Below are positions 53,801-62,800 of a DNA stretch of 64,000 nucleotides, one piece after another. Position 1 is the first letter of the stretch. Every line of letters begins with the position of its first letter. Made by a program: the position numbers and the translations under genes. The notes under the pieces were generated by a model. It was given only the letters and a program-made list of their open reading frames with translations. It made no database searches and had not been told where the DNA came from. The stretch is from Phoronis australis (Eukaryota; Phoronida; Phoronidae): the NCBI GenBank assembly GCA_002633005.1, contig NMRA01000263.1:486143-550142 (forward strand). The letters run 5' to 3'.

Positions 53801-56324
53801 GTCATTGCCTTGTTTTGTGATCGCTAAAGATAGACACCATCATGCCAATAAGAGATGTGTGCTTCATAAATTTCCAACGCGCATGAAAGCAGCACCTAGG
53901 TTTTAAAAGACTCCATTGACAGAGCGTATAGACTTAAGTGGAAGTGACCAGTGACTTATTGTTCTAAGAAAAAGGCCGTTTGTGAGTGCCTGACCAGGCA
54001 GGAATGTAAGGAATGGAATGATGGCTACCTTTTTTTAGTTATTCTATTTGTAGTGTCCAGGAAGTGTCAGGATATCATCCATCTGCCACAAGTCTGGTTC
54101 AAAACACCAAATTAATACAACAAACTGACAACTAGAAGCCAATAAAAGTCATTCCTTTAACATGTTGCTCAAACTGTTACAGTAATGTTCAACATAATTT
54201 GGTTTCAGTTAACATCTACTCTGCAACTCAAAATGGTAAATAACAGTGAATCTGTGTCGTAAATGTATAAAAATTTAAATTGACAAGCCCGCTTGGGATA
54301 ACTGATCTTAAAATAGATCCTCTCAGATTCTGCTGGACTTTATAACTAGGTCAAAGGTCACTGACACTCTAGTCACATGCTTTGCACATGCACTGGTTTC
54401 TACATGGTGCAATTGCTGATCAGAACTAAGGAAAATTATCAATAAGTTTTAGATCAGGTTTTCGAACTAACATTTCTTAACTATATGTGTAAAGGCTTTA
54501 GGGAACTTGAATACAAAAAATTCAAAATGGGTTCTTTCATTTCTAGTTCCTCCCCCAACACAGGGGAATCTTTGCCTTCAAAGAAATATAACTGAAGTAT
54601 TTTTCAAAAAAAAAATCAATGCGACAAGCAAAAATCTTCCTAGGCACAGACACATACTATTCCATCCTGAATGCTCGAAGAATTTTCTGTAAATTACGCT
54701 TAACACCAGCTGGACAATCAAAGTCACGATACTACCGTACTAGTATATGCGCAGATAGGACAACTTTGGAGGAGGTTTAACTAATACTCCTCCCGCAATT
54801 AACTTTTTCCACATAGTCTTTCATTCGGGCTGCCCAATCATGAACTAGCTATTTTTGTAGTGCACATGACAACATAGCCTCAATCTTTTAAACAGGTTGC
54901 AAGTCATCATAGACATCACATGTAGCATGCCATATACACTCTCTAAGCATTAAGTTATAATTAACACATACCATGACTCTGGAGATAATTTAGTCAACTT
55001 CATTTGAACATATCCATGAAAATCTCATTGAGGTTCACTAGAGCTTCACTCGCAGGCTGCCATTTTGAGAAAGTTACGTGAAATCACACCAAGTTCACAA
55101 ACAAGTTGAAGGGACACAATCTTACAACACTGCTCCGGATATCTTCACATGCTACTTTTAGCAAGTGTTAGCTGCCAGGTTACACATTCCTCTCAGTCTC
55201 AAGCTTGTTGTGACCCAACTTGCGTGAAATACTTGTGGTAATTATGCACAGTGAAAATTTTAATGGTGATCAAAAAGTAGAGGTGAAATTCTTTGCCACA
55301 GTCATTTTACAAATCCCGTAAACATGCTTCATCGAGGATATATGTACAGAACCAGAAAGGATTATGGAAGAAAGTGAGCACTTTTTCAAGAGAAAAGTTT
55401 AAGTATATTAAATGTATTTTCGACAAAGTGAAAACCTCTTATTCAGTGACTGGATTTGGACTTCTACTGTCCGTTTAAAATACACAATAAAATTAACGCA
55501 GAAACCGACGGAGAGTCATATAGAGTGTTGTAGCCTCTCTCCAGCTAGAGGGGCTGCTTATTGCTTAAAGGCTGCTCGGACTTAAGACCTGGTTAAAAGA
55601 ACTACATCACATTAACATGTGCACTGATTTCATTGACAGAACGACAGAGCGAGTTTCGGGAGAGCTTGTTTGAGCTGCCTCAATGTTCACCTATGCTACA
55701 AAAATACTTTTACAACGTGACTTTGACTGAACATGTATTGGCGAAATGCTTCACCCATACAGAGGGTCAATGGGATGACCACTGTGAGCAAGGTTTGCTG
55801 GCAAAGTTCAGCACTAGGCAGCCGCAGTGTCATCTACATACAATCTCACTACCTCAAAAATACTAAAAAACATCACATGCAAAATCGCACTGCATTTTGT
55901 TAAATTATATTAGTAACCAATGAAACAAATAAGAAAATGTGGCGAACATAACCAACTAGATTGCAGGGACAGTTGCATTTGCAACTCAAATACATGATTA
56001 GGGCCTACCTGCAGCAATGGTCTGCTCTGTCGTTTCATTCTCTTTGCTCGTAGATCTCGGAGGTACGACGGGAGTCTGCTCAGGGGGTGGTATAGGGTCA
56101 CTCACAGTGCTAGAAGGTATAGGTGCTGGCTCTTCCTTCACGGGCGAGTCTCCGAAACTTATGAGAGGTTCTTGCTGAACGGCCTCGGCCTCAGAACTTG
56201 ACGTTACTGGAGCATTCGCCGTGTACAAGTCTTCTTCCGCCTGGTCGGTCGTGTCAGCGAAAGATGGATTCACGTGTTCAAAGTCGTTGTCTTCAGAGAA
56301 ATTTGACGGTAAACCTGAATCCAT
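38829..56324 (-). CDS. RTN: Reticulon (ER-tubule-shaping protein), complete
   Basis: Seven exons join in frame (coding order 56324-56009, 53147-53106, 45094-44887, 42736-42598, 42043-41974, 39567-39462, 38877-38829): 930 nt, 309 residues plus TAA. Reticulons insert hydrophobic hairpins into the ER membrane and stabilise tubules. Residues 1-105 are acidic and proline-rich; the reticulon homology domain starts at about residue 119 ([14 protein letters not shown]), with hairpin 1 ([20 protein letters not shown]...), a 66-residue loop equivalent to Nogo-66 (starting near DGDPFKDFLEMD), hairpin 2 ([20 protein letters not shown]...) and a lysine-rich tail (AKKTKTQ). The long N-terminal insert of vertebrate Nogo-A is absent. 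It is divergent from SPTLC2 over 382 bp. Intron 2 is 8 kb; intron 3 carries a hAT element. Confidence 0.93.
39462..39567 (-). CDS. RTN: Reticulon exon, end of hairpin 2
   Basis: Acceptor tcttttacag, donor CCA|gtaagt; 106 nt, phase 1 in and phase 2 out. It encodes [20 protein letters not shown] and the tail start ([16 protein letters not shown]), matching the conserved P-VYE-HQ..ID.Y motif of the family. Confidence 0.93.
39568..41973. other. Reticulon intron with a MITE
   Basis: A 2.4-kb intron with the MITE copy at 39768-40009 and a short CACACA-rich stretch near 40.26 kb. I recognise nothing else. Confidence 0.7.
39768..40009. mobile_element. MITE with (C)AGGGCTTGGAAT ends, copy B
   Basis: Left TAGGGCTTGGAATAACC, right GGAAATTCCAAGCCCCG. 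GACTAGT stands directly on both outer sides (39759-39765 and 40010-40016), close to an 8-bp hAT-type target duplication. The interior is A-rich and non-coding. Confidence 0.65.
41974..42043 (-). CDS. RTN: Reticulon exon, hairpin 2 first half
   Basis: Acceptor gaattttcag, donor CTA G|gtaagt; 70 nt, 23 codons plus one base. It encodes [20 protein letters not shown], the most diagnostic reticulon segment (W..TY.GA.FNGLTL). Confidence 0.95.
42598..42736 (-). CDS. RTN: Reticulon exon, luminal/cytosolic loop
   Basis: Acceptor tcacttcag, donor AAG|gtatgt; 139 nt. One base completes Lys after DPF, then [19 protein letters not shown] and [15 protein letters not shown]. It corresponds to the loop between the hairpins (L.RLFLV.DLVDSLK in vertebrates). 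Confidence 0.93.
43173..44507. mobile_element. hAT-type DNA transposon, internally deleted
   Basis: The 8-bp sequence CATAACGG lies directly on both sides (43165-43172 and 44508-44515). Inverted ends: CACGGCTCAACACTAAC at left, and CAGGCTCAACATTAAC on the minus strand at right. Both subterminal regions carry hairpins of the form CTTGCCCgATGGGCAAG. An 8-bp duplication and CAGG-like ends are hAT features. At 1335 bp it is too short for a full transposase and is non-autonomous. Confidence 0.85.
43600..43776 (+). pseudogene. Remnant of hAT transposase N-terminal zinc finger
   Basis: An open frame inside the element encodes [17 protein letters not shown], then [15 protein letters not shown] and FVGGCKSYR before a stop. 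The order W....FPWL....M.C..C......F..GC..F is known from the TTF-type finger at the start of ZNF862-like hAT transposases; here the first cysteine position is disturbed. No catalytic RNase H part is present. Confidence 0.6.
44810..44838. repeat. Poly-C run with NN
   Basis: About 27 C with two N at 44825-44826; the true length is unknown. It lies about 50 bp from the reticulon 208-nt exon, in the intron. Confidence 0.9.
44887..45094 (-). CDS. RTN: Reticulon exon, hairpin 1
   Basis: Acceptor actctccgtag, donor TTT AA|gtgagt; 208 nt, phase 1 in. It opens the reticulon homology domain: [19 protein letters not shown], a ~35-residue hydrophobic hairpin, [19 protein letters not shown]. As far as I recall, vertebrate reticulons have a 208-nt exon at the same place. 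Confidence 0.95.
46945..47233. repeat. 289-bp duplicated segment, copy 1 (ends at N 47234)
   Basis: Nearly identical to 47453-47741 (offset 508). Copy 1 ends exactly at an N, and 218 bp of other sequence follow before copy 2. This is probably an assembly join rather than a true duplication. Confidence 0.9.
47453..47741. repeat. 289-bp duplicated segment, copy 2
   Basis: Second copy of 46945-47233, with a few substitutions. The frames open across it (for example on CCATGAGCACAAAGATGAGG) are shared by both copies and are not convincing proteins. Confidence 0.9.
48055..48150 (-). repeat. Possible tRNA-derived SINE fragment
   Basis: On the minus strand, CAGTGGTTCTGTGGTTTGAG is followed by a CCCGGGACTCCCGTTCGGG hairpin and CGGTTTTAAATC, which is box-B-like. 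The order resembles a degraded tRNA-derived SINE head. No intact tRNA. Confidence 0.3.
49018..49268. mobile_element. MITE with CAGGGCTTGGAAT ends, copy C
   Basis: Left CAGGGCTTGGAATTTTC, right GGTCATTCCAAGCCCGG; T-rich interior. Same family as copies A (11097) and B (39768). The target duplication is unclear. Confidence 0.65.
50281..50337. repeat. 19-bp unit repeated three times
   Basis: CAGTTATAACCATGTCAGG occurs three times in direct tandem, without differences in the first two junctions. Confidence 0.9.
51329..51350. repeat. Poly-C run after N 51328
   Basis: A run of 22 C directly after an N. Its length is unreliable. Confidence 0.9.
52936..52979. repeat. CAAA tetranucleotide microsatellite
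   Basis: Tandem CAAA units with two CAGA variants. Confidence 0.85.
53106..53147 (-). CDS. RTN: Reticulon 42-nt exon (possible cassette)
   Basis: Minus-strand acceptor ggcttctag and donor AAA G|gtatgt bound 42 nt in phase 1 on both sides, so it fits between exon 1 and the 208-nt exon but could be skipped without a frame change. It encodes [13 protein letters not shown] directly before VVDLVYW. Vertebrate reticulons have a similar short W-K-DK segment there, which supports it. Confidence 0.75.
53148..56008. other. Reticulon intron 1
   Basis: 2.9 kb, AT-rich; I see no repeat family or exon that I can support. Confidence 0.6.
56009..56324 (-). CDS. RTN: Reticulon first coding exon (N-terminal region)
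   Basis: ATG at 56324-56322, 105 codons, donor GCA G|gtaggc. The start [18 protein letters not shown] is acidic, as in many reticulons. The segment is low-complexity (Pro, Ser, Glu) and holds PVVPPR, which fits a class II SH3 ligand, and LISFGDSP. It is probably disordered and cytosolic. Confidence 0.88.
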
Positions 56325-56706
56325 GGTCGGCTTTTATGTAATTTGCAAACAAGAATGGTGAATAGCCTCCTTAATCAGCGTTTCAAAAAATATTTCGCAG
56401 TTGCCCCTACCAGTCTCATTCAAAATTCCAAGTCCAATATATGAAGATGGCCGTTCAGATGACGTCATCGTGCATGTAGAATAAAAGCAGAAACGTGGTA
56501 TAGAAAGGTTTTACAGCTGAAACCACGGTTTGACGTAACTATGGAGTAAATTTTATTTTTAGAAAATATTTTAATACAAAATATTGCATAAAAGTGATTT
56601 CATGGTAAAAATTGCTTGTTTTTTCTTTAAATTTTATTTATTTTTATTTTGTGTGGTGAGTTTTTTCGGCCCTGGGCAACACGGAAACCGACGTTCAGTC
56701 GCAAAA
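56325..56706. promoter_or_regulatory. Divergent RTN-SPTLC2 promoter region
   Basis: 382 bp separate two start codons that point away from each other. It contains a perfect palindromic CRE (TGACGTCA, 56460-56467), an AAGATGGCCG motif similar to YY1 sites (56444-56453), and ATAAAAG (56481-56487), which could act as a TATA-like box for the plus strand. The 5' UTRs are inside this stretch, so the core promoter must be short and shared. Confidence 0.75.
56460..56467. promoter_or_regulatory. Palindromic CRE (TGACGTCA)
   Basis: An exact 8-bp consensus for CREB/ATF factors, 136 bp from the reticulon ATG and 240 bp from the SPTLC2 ATG. It is symmetric, so it can serve both directions. Confidence 0.7.
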
Positions 56707-56802
56707 ATGGGTTGTGATGACATGGGGCGGGGTGAACCCCTCAAAGTTAACGGACATAAAGATATGTCTATGTTAAATGGTGATTCGCATTTGAAAACAA
56801 AG
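56707..56802 (+). CDS. SPTLC2: SPTLC2 exon 1
   Basis: ATG in the context CAAAAATGG, 32 codons, donor AAG|gtttgt, phase 0. It encodes a variable polar N-terminus ([19 protein letters not shown]). An in-frame ATG at 56584 would add 41 residues, but they are hydrophobic and Phe-rich and unlike the family, so I prefer 56707. Confidence 0.85.
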
Positions 56803-59800
56803 GTTTGTAGCTAGCATAAATCATTCTGTTTACAACGTCGCATTTAGTTTCATAGCAAAAGACACACTTTGTTTTCAAGTAGTGTTGACTAGACCACACC
56901 AATTCCGCCAACACGGAACAATTTACGTAAGAATAGCATTCCGTGGGTAGAGTTCAGTAACGTTAGGACCTCCCTTAAATTTAGCCAAAATAATCGCATA
57001 TTCTCTTTCAAAATATACGATAAAAATGACTCCCTATAGTCCCCACTGCCTAACCTTTCTCGGTAAATATGCGGTTATGTCTTGGGTACCAATACTTTCT
57101 AAGCAGTGGCTGTGCTCTCCTTGCTTTAAAACAGCCAGTGTTGCACAAATATGAACAAATTTCCCGTACTCGATATCTCATGTAACCTCGTGAAGCCTTG
57201 CTTTTTAGTGAGGTCTTAGTGTTACTGAATTCTACCATACCTGTATTTAGTGAAACAGTACGTGAATAATGGGGCCCGTTATTCATTGGTTTGCTTGTTT
57301 CTTGTAATGTCTGGTGGAGATAAAAGTGATACTACGTATGCACTTGTGCTTTGCTATGTCTATGACTACAGACTATGTAGTATTGTCAAATTATGTGTTA
57401 ATGTGAGCAAATCAATAAGCCATGAAATCTGGGAAAGTACAGCCAATCCGTATACAACGATACGATAGAGGTCGTACTTCACGGTTGGTGAGCAGTCTCT
57501 TGGTGGAGTAAGTTCACTTGCACAATGCAAATTTTGACTGGGCTTGTTCATTTGGGTTATCTAAAACACTTAATGATCCAAGGCGTCATTCCTGAAAAAT
57601 TAGTTTTACTGAGCTTTAAAAATGATTTGCCGATGAAAACTCCAAAGCAGGGTGATCAGGCAGCTATTTTTAGGCCTTGCTAGTTTCATTCTGGGTCGTC
57701 ATAAAGAGGTTAGTTGCATGCCAGCTAAATACCGTCCCCAACAAAATCAGCTAAACATCGTATTCAAATCAAACTACTACCCAGGTCAAACCGTTCTCTA
57801 ACATGAAAGGGTTGTGGTTGAAGTGATCCTGTGGGCTTGGGAAACATTCATATTGCCTTTCATTCTAAGCTTGGTTATTAAAATTTATAAGGGGTAATAA
57901 AACAATTATCTTTACAATAAGCCATTTGCTAGGCTGTGTTTACTTACATGTAAGCCCAGTAGGATAGTTGTATGACTAAAGGGCCTTTCATACTAACGTC
58001 GATGCATCGATGTTTTAGGGAGTTGTGGTCAGTGTGAACGTTTAACTGTGGTCTTCGATCGAAGTTAATTGCTCCAGTTAACATTGCAGTTAATAGGTGA
58101 ATTTAACAGCGCAGCATTGACGCTGCGGTGCAGTTTTAACGGTTAACCTCGGTCGAATCGAAGTTATCACCAGGTACCACTGTTATCTTCAACAATTACA
58201 GGGTAGTGCCATCACTAATAGCTGCTTATATTTTGCTCTTATAATAACCAATTGATTTAAAAATAAGCTTAATGTCAATTAGCACATGTAAATATTCCCA
58301 AATTGTTGCATTGAAAAAGTCTTAGCATGCAGCGCTACCTTGCGATAACTTCGATGATGACAGTGTAACATACCGCTTACTTCGATGTTCATTAACTACC
58401 AAAGCCAGTATGAACGGTCCAGTTAACTGCGCTGTTTACGTCGACGCTCCAACTCAGACCGGAGTTAAGTCAATATGAAAGGGCCTTAAGAGCAAGGTTC
58501 ACAAAGAATTACTTTTGCTGACCTAGCCTGTCAATTTGATGAGGCATATTGCGCATGAACGACACCCAAGATGCAAAACCATCTACAAAATTCTTAAGCC
58601 ACCATGCGACTAGTTGCCTCTTCCAAGCATTGTGTAATTTTGTACCCAGAGGATCTAGGGTCTGAAGGCTTAACCCTCTAAACTCAATACCTATACTTGC
58701 TTGCCATAATATTCCTGTGGTGTATGAGTAGTTTGCTACCCACCCATCTTTTATGCAAATAACTTTCATTACCTGTTAATCTTGTCTGTTTACTGTTTTA
58801 ACAGGCACGTTCCTAAGCTGTTATTTCTTGCTTGGTGTTCTACTCATTCCTTGCTCTTCAAACGATCCGTTCAAATAGTATTTAATCAGACAGCATTCTT
58901 GGGCCTTCAACCAACTTATTGTATGTGCAAAGCTCCTGTGCTCAACGTTGTTGATTTGTCAGTGTGTAAATGTGGTCACATTAGGCTTGTCCACAACTTC
59001 TTTTCTTTACTTTTTAGGGCAAGACGTCCTGGAGAGATAACTTCATAGAATCATTCGAGGAGACTCCACTTATCGTAGCTATAATTACATATATTGGGTA
59101 CGGTGTGCTTGTACTCTTTGGTTACTTGAGAGACTTTCTTAGGAACAATGGTATAGAGAAGATACAAACAGCCAGAGAAATACCAAAACAAAAGGTGAGT
59201 TACAAGAGCATTGCGCATATATTGGCGAGTAAAACGTCAGACTTAAGAAGTTCAGTTGTGTGTATGGCAGCCAGTGCTTCCCTTTGCTTAAGAACAAAAG
59301 TTATCAATCCGAGGGGGGTTGGCCCTGGCTGATGTGGAGTTGGTATAGACAGGTGTGATTTTTACTCTTTCTGATACTGCGGATGGGTATTTTGATGTGG
59401 TTGGATGGTATCATCTCCGGTGGATAAACAAAAGAACTGGCAAGCACTAAGATCTGTATTGTGCTAAAGCTCCCGCAGGGTCCCCAAGTCTTCTTCACCT
59501 GTCACATTACCCAGTTGTTTGCTTGAAAACACACAGCACATAGCAAAGATGAAACTTCACCTGACGTCCCAACTTTTAAATGACTTTCGTTGGTTGATGA
59601 CACGTAGTGCAAACTCTCAGAGATGTGACCGAGCACAGACAGTTTTCAGTAGAAACCATTCAATGCTTCACCTGCTGTAGATTTCTGTGGAACTGGTCAT
59701 TGACTGTGCCTTGCATCTTCATGTTGAAACATGAAGTTCTCTGGCAATGTTGTATTTCTGACTTGTTTAGCATTAAATTCAGCTAAGTTTACCTCGTAAC

Positions 59801-62800
59801 TTCTAAACATTTAAACTGTTCATCTTCTTTACAATTGGGAGTAACTGGATGGGCCTGATTGAAGTATCTTTATAGTCAGACATCTTTTAGATTCAAACTT
59901 ATGAGTATTGCTGTCTTGATTTCTCTAAATTAGTGGTAGTCTAAATTTCAAGTGAAACATTTTTTTTCGCGACTGTTTATATAGCACAATAGAATTCTGA
60001 ATGATAATCCACGATATGAACAACCCCTATACAGCCCTTAGTTGTTGACTTCAATAACCACCACTATCATTATCCTTCATACTGTATTCACTTCATCTGC
60101 TTGTTTGGGATCACTGTAAGAGAAGAATGTGCCACACTGCCAAACAACACTTTGAAAAAAGCTGTGTAGGATTCTAAGGGTTTATATTTTTAGATATAAA
60201 TTAAGTTTACAAATTGTCCAAAACCAAGTGCTGTGAATCATCTTGGATTTTTTGTGTTATTCAGTTTTCATATTTTTATGCTGTAAAATTTTTGGACACC
60301 TTCAAAGGAATGTTCTTGAATTATTCTGAAGGAAATTATATATTAATTACTCCCTGCCTGCTGGCTTGCTTATGAAGAATCTTGTGTATGATGCCTGCAA
60401 CCTATTACTATATACACACACATGCATAAAATATGTATATTATGTATGTGTTTGTTTACAGACACAGATTATACAGATTATCAACTTTCTTCATGGACAT
60501 TTTACATTTCAGGACTTCGTACCACTGTATCAAAGCTTTGAAAGTTTCTACACCAGAAACTTGTACACCAGAATCCGTGACAGTTGGAACCGTCCCATCT
60601 GTAGCGTGCCCGGCGCTCAGTTTGAGTTGCTTGACAGAAAGTCTAATGATTATGGATGGAACTTTCAGTGAGTGTGGTTTTAAACAATTTAGTTCGATTG
60701 GATTGTTTTTAATGTCTGAAATTTCCGAATTTTGCTTGCTCAGGTCATGCAGCACCACCTTGTGAAAAAAGTGATGATAACTTCTGTCTTTGCTAGGCTA
60801 TTGTTTTCTCTTTTATAAGTAAACACTGGTTGATATGTTTATATGTGGCACATACGGTAACCAGTGGCAACTTGACAGTTAACAGTTCTAGCTAAATCTT
60901 AAAACATGTTCACATCAAAGATGAAACCCTCATTTGAGTAGCCTCATAGTCGTAGGCAGATGAACGGAACAAATTTTTCTCAAACTGACTGCATGGCATT
61001 GGCATTCAACCTCTGGTTATCAAATGTTATACTCTTTAGATAATCTAAAGACATATATTATCTTCAATGGCGTATTGTCTATAGCCATTTTATTAGAAAT
61101 TCCAATGGTGTCATTTCATTTTCCGTCTGTTTACTAGGAAGCACACTTAACCACTATGTATTACGTGAACCAAAAAGACTGGTTGTATTTCTCATCTGAA
61201 TGCTCCTCAAAAATATGACCTTGTTGTGATCTTCACAGATTCACTGGGACCACCACCAAAGCTCTCAACATGGGCTCGTACAACTACCTGGGCTTCGCCG
61301 AGAACTATGGGGCGTGTGCCAAGGCTTCAGAGGAGAGCACCCTACAATACGGGGTGGGAGTGTCTAGCTCAAGACAGGAACTTGGTAAGTAAAGTGACAT
61401 CTTGTGGAAAAGTCTAGTAAGTTTTCTTTGTGGCAGATAGGTGCTGGTGACACTTTTGTGGACAGTTGATGGTTTCGTTTAAGTTCATGTTCACCACTTG
61501 ACTTAGGAGGAGGATTGTTGTTGGCAGTATAAGTATCTGGTAGCTTAATATAAGGCAGAAATTCGGTGCTCGCTGTGTGGGAAAATAATCTTTGGTAAGT
61601 TAGCTGAAAAGATTATCATGATATCTCATATATGAAGTACAAGTCAAGATACTGTTAAATTGAAAGGCAAGCCGAGCGATCACTGAATCTATATAATCAA
61701 AGTTATGATGGTTGTCTAACATGGTGTTCACTAGTTGACTGGTTTGGTAAAACTCAGTAATTAATCAATTTCTTTGAATTTCTTGTTATTTAATTATATG
61801 TTTTCGTGTGTTTAAGGATCCCTAGCTGTCCACAAAGAGTTGGAAGACCTGGTGGCCAAGTTTCTGGGTGTAGATGCTTCCATCACATTTGGTATGGGTT
61901 TCGCTACCAACTCCATGAACATGCCTGCACTGATGGGAAAGGTGAGACGAGCAAACATAGAAAGAATCAGCATGCATTCTCTTTACACCTGACTGCATCT
62001 AAAGTGTCACTGTGCTACTCAGAATTTGGAATAAATACTTGACATTGCCCGTGTTTGCTTATAACATGCTTAATACCTGCCCAGGGATTTAATCACCCTT
62101 TTGCTTTTGTCTTTAATACCACAAGTTAACAGTCTTCATCCTGAAGATTACACCAAATAGCACCATACTCTGAATGGAGTCCTTTGATTGGTTTAACAGC
62201 AAGATTCACTGTTCTTAAGTTGATTTATTCCAGTTTGAAGTAATTGATTTTGACTTGACCTCATTTGTTCTGTTTGGTACTGCAAACAGAGTCAAACAGC
62301 ACTGCTTTGCCTTAGGATAAATCAACCTATTTAATATTCCATTCATTTCTTTGAATTTACGTTTGCATTCAGACAGATGTAAAGAAGTCTAGTTGGTTTC
62401 GAACTGAAGTTAATGATCTTTGTGTGTGTGTGTCAGTTTTCTCGTTTTAACCATTAAAATGAAACGCAGTGCTGATCTATTTCCTGTTTGATGGTGACTC
62501 GTATTTTATTCCCACGTTAGTGTTGATGCTATATGAACTGTAACTCATTGGGTTAGTGCAGTTAATATACTGTTCTTTCTTATGTTCTTATCCTATTGGT
62601 TGACAAAGTTAACCTTGTTTTACATTCGTTTCAGGGCTGTCTGATTATCAGTGATGAGCTTAACCACGCCTCCTTAGTTCTGGGAGCCAGGTTGTCAGGG
62701 GCTAGTATCAAAGTATTTAAACATAATAGTAAGTTCATTGCTTGACTGTTGCGAAGCAGTGTAGTGATAGACACATGGTTCACTTTGATTAGGGTTACAT

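Noticed and set aside
55998-56324. Reticulon exon 1 read through as a stand-alone small protein
   Set aside because: A good donor at 56008 and matching phase with later exons show that it is a first exon.
58509-58769. 86-codon minus-strand frame in SPTLC2 intron 1
   Set aside because: It reads partly like protein but has no recognised domain or splice partners, and it lies directly next to the MITE.
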